NCBI RefSeq assembly: GCF_003576645.1
Contig: NC_044923.1
Coordinates: 19,810,024 to 19,874,023, forward strand
Origin: Ipomoea triloba
Taxonomy: Eukaryota > Streptophyta > Magnoliopsida > Solanales > Convolvulaceae
Direction: 5' to 3'
Length of the DNA: 64,000 nucleotides
The translations under genes and the position numbers were made by a program. Under the pieces are notes generated by a model. That model was not told the DNA's origin. It worked only from the letters and a program-made list of their open reading frames with translations, and searched no databases. Positions 59,220 through 64,000 of this stretch are shown here, piece after piece. The first letter of the stretch is position 1. The number at the start of each line of letters is the position of its first letter.

Positions 59220-59375
59220 AATCCCCGCCTAGGCGCTAGGCGCTCCTAGACCAAGGCGAATTGCTCCCTAGGCGTCCGCCTAGGAGGCCGCCTAGCGCCT
59301 AACTCGGCCGAATTTGGCCGAGTTAACTCGCCCAACTTGCCAGAGTTAGCCGAGTAAACTCGAGCGAGTCGGCCT
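59220..59375. repeat. GC-rich CCTAGGCGC repeat, second copy
   Basis: It contains CCGCCTAGGCGCTAGGCGC, GGCGTCCGCCTAGGAGGC and AACTCGGCCGAATTTGGC, highly palindromic and related to the block in ABCB26 intron 15. No clear ends. Confidence 0.5.
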
Positions 59376-59453
59376 TGTTAATTTTATTATTATATTTATA
59401 TATATTTAAATTTATTTATTTATATAAGTAAGAGAAGTAAGATATATATATAC

Positions 59454-59484
<31 letters not shown>

Positions 59485-59492
59485 CATATATA

Positions 59493-61272
59493 TGTTAGGA
59501 ACATCATGTAATAGGTTTTGATGATACCAACTGTTAAGTAGAAATCCCCAAGTCTCGATGCATAGGCAAAAACGCTGTAAGTTCGACAAGTAAACCAAGA
59601 GCGAAAATACAACCGAGTAACTTTGAGCTCAACTCGGAAAATATTTAAGTTTGAGGGAAATTTGTTTGAACATCTTAGAAGTCTCGTGTGTTGTAATCAT
59701 ATAGACAGATCAGAAGAAGGCATGGGACAACACTGGAGGAATAAGGGTCTGCGAGACATCAACTAAGTCTCGAGACATAAGCAGAGTTCGAGAGGTAGGA
59801 CCTCTCGATACAGTTATCCAGTTCGAGACATAAACAGAGTTCGAGAGATAGACCTCTCGATATTTGAGTTCGAGACATTAAGCAATCAAGATATCAACCT
59901 TGGTCTCGATACACTAACAATTCTCCAACAAAGCTGAATGACGGTCATACTTAAAGTCTGGAGAAGAAGAATATCATGGAGATGGAATAATGAAGAGGTG
60001 CCGAACGTGAAGATTTCAAAATGGGCGGAAATGGATGACACGTCAGATTTCCACCACAAACGGTCAAAAGGTGCACCAATGCTGAAGTGGTCTGATTCCC
60101 TACAAACAAGGAATAATGGGAATATAAAAAGAGTAACTTTTACCAAAAGACGAAAGTGGAGCATGGACTCAAGAAAAGTGAACTATGGAACATTCACTAC
60201 AAGACAAAGAGGTTCAAGTTACAAGATCACCACTCCATGAAATATGCTGAAAATATGCAAGACCCATGATCAGCATGGGAGACAAATTTCAAACGGAATA
60301 ATTTTCCCTCCAACGGAATTATTCCTCTACTCTCATATATAAGGACGTAAAGACACAAAAGAAAAAAAAGGTTAAAAAAATTCTTAAGAAGTGTCCGTCT
60401 AAAACGTTCAAGTGCAAGTACTTAAATTTGGAATATCATCCTGATATTCAAAACAGCGAGAAAACACATCTTAGTGTTTAAGAGAGTTACAAAGCTTAAA
60501 CTGTTATACATCTAGAAGGTGACCGAAGCTGCTCTACATCGAAGTTGATTCAACGATAGCTTGTGGTCAGATTGGAGCCTGTTACATTCAACTGTGACAA
60601 CCAAAAACACCTTGCTTTGGATTAAGCAAGAGAGGTGGAGTAACCTGGCAGCTGTCCGAGTGAAAGAAACCTGAGGCTTGACGCGGGCTTGGTGATCAAA
60701 GGTCAAGTGCTCGAGAGGTGGAGTAACTGGAAGCGGGGAGAAAGACCTTGGAGAGGCGGAGTAACCTGGGAGCTGTCTTGTGAAGATCCTGAGGCTTGAC
60801 GCGGGCTTGGTGATCAAAGGTCAAGTGCTCGAGAGGTGGAGTAACAAGAAGCGGGGCGAAAAACCTGAGGCTTGAGGCGGGCTTCGTGATCAAAGCTCAA
60901 GCGCTCGATATTGTACTAAAAAGGGAAGTTTTTAGTGCAATCCTTCCAGGGAGTTTCTGGAAGAAGAGTGGACGTAGGCGGGTTGGCCGAACCACTTAAA
61001 AATCTCTCTTGCATTTACTTACTGTTTTTATCTCTCGCTAACCTCTCGATTGCACTGCATATAAACGCACTTCTCGAACTAACTCAAACTCGTGCTAACT
61101 AAAAGGGGATAACATTTCCGCTGCGCATAAAACTTTGTCTTCACCTCGTGAGGTATCGAACCTAAACATCCTAAGTTCAATACACACGAGAGGTTGAAAA
61201 GATTTGCAAAATCTTATACAAGTCTATTCACCCCCCCCCCTAGACTTGTACCCCATCCCCTTGGGACCAACA
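59493..61272 (+). repeat. 5' LTR of a SIRE-like copia element (1780 bp)
   Basis: It starts TGTTAGGAAC and ends GGGACCAACA, so the terminal TGTTRG and CYAACA pair. It is followed after two bases by a copia-type PBS. It contains a tandem block at 60640-60905 and a run of C at 61233-61242. The start abuts TA repeats, so the exact left end and target duplication need the missing 3' LTR for proof. Confidence 0.75.
60640..60905 (+). repeat. Direct repeats in the copia LTR
   Basis: The block CCTGAGGCTTGACGCGGGCT followed by GTGATCAAAGGTCAAG and CTCGAGAGGTGGAGTAAC occurs at about 60670 and 60788, and a variant at 60864. Spacing is irregular (118 and 76 bp) and copies are diverged. Confidence 0.75.
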
Positions 61273-61274
61273 AT

Positions 61275-61286
61275 TGGTATCAGAGC
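61275..61286 (+). promoter_or_regulatory. Copia primer binding site
   Basis: TGGTATCAGAGC is the classic primer site complementary to the 3' end of initiator methionine tRNA and lies two bases after the LTR. Confidence 0.88.
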
Positions 61287-61385
61287 AAGTTCTCTGATCG
61301 ATATAAACCTTTGTTTATATTGCCTAGAGATCCTTCTTTGAAAAATCTTTTAAAAATTTTCAAAGCACGAGATAATTCTTCTAAT

Positions 61386-64000
61386 ATGGATAGCATGTTG
61401 TCGAGACATCTTCTCTTTGATCTTAGCAGGTTCGATGACTGGAAAACACGCATGCTTGCGTATCTATCAGCCCTCCATGATGAGATGGCCGAAGTTATAA
61501 CATCTGGACCAGTCAAGATCATGATGGTAAACACGACTGCTGAGCAAACCAGAGATACACCAAAGTATGTCCCCAAACCTAGGGAAGAATGGACAAGTGA
61601 TGATAGGAAGAGAAACAACTTGGACAACATTGCCAAGGATATTCTCTTCAGAGCTATAGACGAAACCATCTTTCCAAAAGTAAGAAAGTGCAAAACGGCG
61701 AAAGAGGTATGGGATACTTTGATGTTAATTGGTGAAGGTGACGAACAGGAGAAGGAGAACAAGCTCACCGTGGCCATGAAGAAGTTCGAGGACTTCAAGA
61801 TGAAGCCAGGGGAGAGCATCGACAGCATGGAATCTCGTTTCATGAAGCTATCAATAGAGATCAGTGATCTCGAGAAGGAGATTCCACAAAAGGAGCTAAA
61901 CCTGAAGGTCTTACGAGGCCTTACCAAGGAGTGGGAAATGAAGGTGATCACAATGCGTGATCACAGGGATTTGAAGAACACCACAACCGACCAACTATTC
62001 AGAGATCTCAAAGCCTTCGAATTTGAGATGTTTCCGAGAGATGAGGACGTGGTGGACAGACGGAATGTGGCACTGGTTGCGGACCAACCAACCACCTCCT
62101 CAAGGTCAGATCCTAATCCCACTGATTTTTTATCTGACGAACAGTTTGCTTTCTTCATAAGAAAATTCAGGAAGTTCATGAAGAAGACACCGGAAAGCAA
62201 TACAAGTTCACCTTCCTCCTCAAGAAGGAAAAATGAGAAATACACATCCAGAGGAATGGAGGAAGAAGATCAAGGTCTATGCTACAACTGCAGGAGACCG
62301 GGGCACTTCAAGGCTGACTGTCCTTACCCTAAGGTAAGCAAGTATCAAGGCCTAGAAGGTAGGAACTCCAGGAGAAAGGAGGAACCTAAAGAGAAGCCAG
62401 CACAAAGTGGCTTCAAGGGAGATACAAAGAAACATCTGCGCAGAAAGGCGCTTGTTGCTGAGGAACTCGAGAGAACAATCGAGGAGTCCGAGACGTCGAG
62501 CTCCAGTGAAAGCAGCAGCAGCTCAGAGGATGAGAGGGGGCTCATCTGCTTATACACCGAGGAAGAAGAGAATCAATGCCTAATGGCCATTGACAATGAG
62601 GTAACCTCTACTTCCACATCTCGCTGCTCAACTTCTACCTCTCGTTGTTCTTCCTTCAGAAGCGATGAAGATCCCTTTGAGATGCTTGAAACATTCAAAA
62701 GGGATCTCGCAGTCGCTAATAGCACTCATGCCAAAATCAGGGAGGAAAACAGCAAGCTAACTGCTGAAAGAGATATGCTTAAGAACGTCTCGAAAGAGAA
62801 TTCAGAGCTAACTCTCAAAGTAAGTGAGTTAGAAGCTAAANNNNNNNNNNNNNNNNNNNNNNNNNNNNNNNNNNNNNNNNNNNNNNNNNNNNNNNNNNNN
62901 NNNNNNNNNNNNNNNNNNNNNNNNNNNNNNNNNNNNNNNNNNNNNNNNNNNNNNNNNNNNNNNNNNNNNNNNNNNNNNNNNNNNNNNNNNNNNNNNNNNN
63001 NNNNNNNNNNNNNNNNNNNNNNNNNNNNNNNNNNNNNNNNNNNNNNNNNNNNNNNNNNNNNNNNNNNNNNNNNNNNNNNNNNNNNNNNNNNNNNNNNNNN
63101 NNNNNNNNNNNNNNNNNNNNNNNNNNNNNNNNNNNNNNNNNNNNNNNNNNNNNNNNNNNNNNNNNNNNNNNNNNNNNNNNNNNNNNNNNNNNNNNNNNNN
63201 NNNNNNNNNNNNNNNNNNNNNNNNNNNNNNNNNNNNNNNNNNNNNNNNNNNNNNNNNNNNNNNNNNNNNNNNNNNNNNNNNNNNNNNNNNNNNNNNNNNN
63301 NNNNNNNNNNNNNNNNNNNNNNNNNNNNNNNNNNNNNNNNNNNNNNNNNNNNNNNNNNNNNNNNNNNNNNNNNNNNNNNNNNNNNNNNNNNNNNNNNNNN
63401 NNNNNNNNNCCAGATCATAGATGTTCAACCCATATCTCAACCTTCAATGGAAGTATCAACTGAGGAGCCGCAACCCGACCTAAGATGGCTGAGAAGTCAC
63501 CCTGCTGATCAAGTGATCGGAGATGTACGTGACAGAGTTCGAACCAGATCAGCTTACAGAGAAAGCATGTTTGCTTGTTTTCTATCTCAAATAGAGCCTA
63601 AGGTGATCGATGAGGCTCTAAGCGACGCAGATTGGGTGCAAGCAATGCAAGAGGAACTTCATCAGTTCGAACGGAACGACGTTTGGGAACTAGTTCCGAG
63701 ACCTCATCATCATAATGTCATTGGTACAAAGTGGGTTTTCAGAAACAAGATGAATGAGGATGGAGTTATTGTTAGGAACAAGGCCAGACTTGTTGCCAAA
63801 GGCTACTGTCAGGAGGAAGGAATAGATTTTGATGAAACCTTCGCTCCAGTGGCACGTCTCGAAGCCATACGCATCTTTCTCGCATATGCCGCCTTCAAAG
63901 ACTTTAAGGTATATCAAATGGATGTCAAGAGCGCTTTTCTGAACGGACTTCTCGAAGAAGAGGTGTACGTTGAACAACCTCCGGGTTTCTTGAAGGACGT
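61386..64000 (+). CDS. SIRE-like copia gag-pol, partial (gap inside, runs off the window)
   Basis: From ATG 61386 the frame is open to the gap, 485 codons. Gag (UBN2-type) has [14 protein letters not shown] and [14 protein letters not shown]. The zinc knuckle [14 protein letters not shown] is at about 62282. An acidic Ser-rich stretch and a coiled-coil tail ([16 protein letters not shown]) follow. After the gap (63411 on) the same frame reads the region before RT and the RT start: [72 protein letters not shown]. Protease and integrase, normally over 2 kb, should lie between but the gap is 569 N, so it is undersized or the element is deleted. One polyprotein with a long Gag tail fits SIRE/Maximus. 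No stop is seen in the readable parts. Confidence 0.85.
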   Translation, partial: MDSMLSRHLLFDLSRFDDWKTRMLAYLSALHDEMAEVITSGPVKIMMVNTTAEQTRDTPKYVPKPREEWTSDDRKRNNLDNIAKDILFRAIDETIFPKVRKCKTAKEVWDTLMLIGEGDEQEKENKLTVAMKKFEDFKMKPGESIDSMESRFMKLSIEISDLEKEIPQKELNLKVLRGLTKEWEMKVITMRDHRDLKNTTTDQLFRDLKAFEFEMFPRDEDVVDRRNVALVADQPTTSSRSDPNPTDFLSDEQFAFFIRKFRKFMKKTPESNTSSPSSSRRKNEKYTSRGMEEEDQGLCYNCRRPGHFKADCPYPKVSKYQGLEGRNSRRKEEPKEKPAQSGFKGDTKKHLRRKALVAEELERTIEESETSSSSESSSSSEDERGLICLYTEEEENQCLMAIDNEVTSTSTSRCSTSTSRCSSFRSDEDPFEMLETFKRDLAVANSTHAKIREENSKLTAERDMLKNVSKENSELTLKVSELEAKXXXXXXXXXXXXXXXXXXXXXXXXXXXXXXXXXXXXXXXXXXXXXXXXXXXXXXXXXXXXXXXXXXXXXXXXXXXXXXXXXXXXXXXXXXXXXXXXXXXXXXXXXXXXXXXXXXXXXXXXXXXXXXXXXXXXXXXXXXXXXXXXXXXXXXXXXXXXXXXXXXXXXXXXXXXXXXXXXXXXXXXXXXXXXXQIIDVQPISQPSMEVSTEEPQPDLRWLRSHPADQVIGDVRDRVRTRSAYRESMFACFLSQIEPKVIDEALSDADWVQAMQEELHQFERNDVWELVPRPHHHNVIGTKWVFRNKMNEDGVIVRNKARLVAKGYCQEEGIDFDETFAPVARLEAIRIFLAYAAFKDFKVYQMDVKSAFLNGLLEEEVYVEQPPGFLKD
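62841..63409. other. Assembly gap (569 N)
   Basis: The gap falls within the copia polyprotein where protease and integrase are expected. Confidence 1.

Noticed and set aside
61280..61951. 223-codon minus-strand frame
   Set aside because: It is the antisense shadow of the copia gag, which is open on the plus strand with clear gag motifs.
62726..63440. Minus-strand frames of about 200-230 codons
   Set aside because: They are almost entirely N-derived.

Overview
This is nuclear DNA of a flowering plant, most likely a eudicot. The evidence is an intron-rich plastid-type ABC transporter gene with GT/AG introns, AT-rich intergenic DNA, and Ty3/gypsy (Tat type) and Ty1/copia (SIRE-like) LTR retrotransposons. 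It also holds a plant mariner-like element, hAT, Harbinger and Mutator MITEs, Helitron helicase relics and tRNA-derived SINE-like repeats. I cannot place the species; an asterid is possible but unproven. Only one clearly intact host gene is present; nearly everything else is mobile DNA, much of it nested.

Layout. 1-9.4 kb is AT-rich DNA with SINE-like repeats, a MITE candidate and a complete mariner-like element (3778-7434) whose transposase is on the minus strand. 9.4-15.8 kb holds a minus-strand gypsy LTR with adjoining internal sequence, an hAT transposase relic, and a decayed Tat gag-protease on the minus strand. 15.8-33.3 kb is a nest: the old Tat gag was interrupted by an hAT MITE (32772-33255) and a Harbinger-like MITE (15763-16072 plus 32358-32740). 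The Harbinger-like MITE was in turn split by a young 16.3-kb Tat element (16073-32352, 5-bp duplication TCTAT). The young element has gag, protease, RT-RNaseH, a second RNase H and integrase in sense. It also carries a spliced plant-mobile-domain gene in antisense between integrase and the 3' LTR. 34.0-35.4 kb is a copia RT/RNaseH relic.

37.8-44.6 kb is an ABCB26/TAP1-like half-size ABC transporter. I could join 18 exons into one open frame of 702 codons, with a likely plastid transit peptide, a membrane domain and a complete nucleotide-binding domain. Its introns contain several repeats and its upstream region has a Harbinger-type MITE.

45.8-53 kb holds a TIR transposon carrying an AP2/ERF exon. 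Its empty target sequence survives in a neighbouring tandem repeat. Nearby are a Mutator-type MITE, TGCACT-rich repeats, a FAR1/MULE transposase fragment, a MITE set in TA repeats, and two partial Helitron helicase copies. 53.1-57.8 kb is an hAT MITE that interrupted a Helitron helicase and itself received a solo LTR. 58.1-59.1 kb is another hAT MITE. 59.5 kb to the end is the 5' part of a SIRE-like copia element (LTR, PBS, gag, gap, start of RT).

Assembly cautions. Two sized gaps (28612-29031, 62841-63409) and two single N bases (26094, 54892) are present. The N at 54892 separates two identical 1343-bp copies. Twelve extra tandem copies of short segments, all of period exactly 42 bp, occur inside two unrelated transposons. 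They look like an assembly signature rather than biology.
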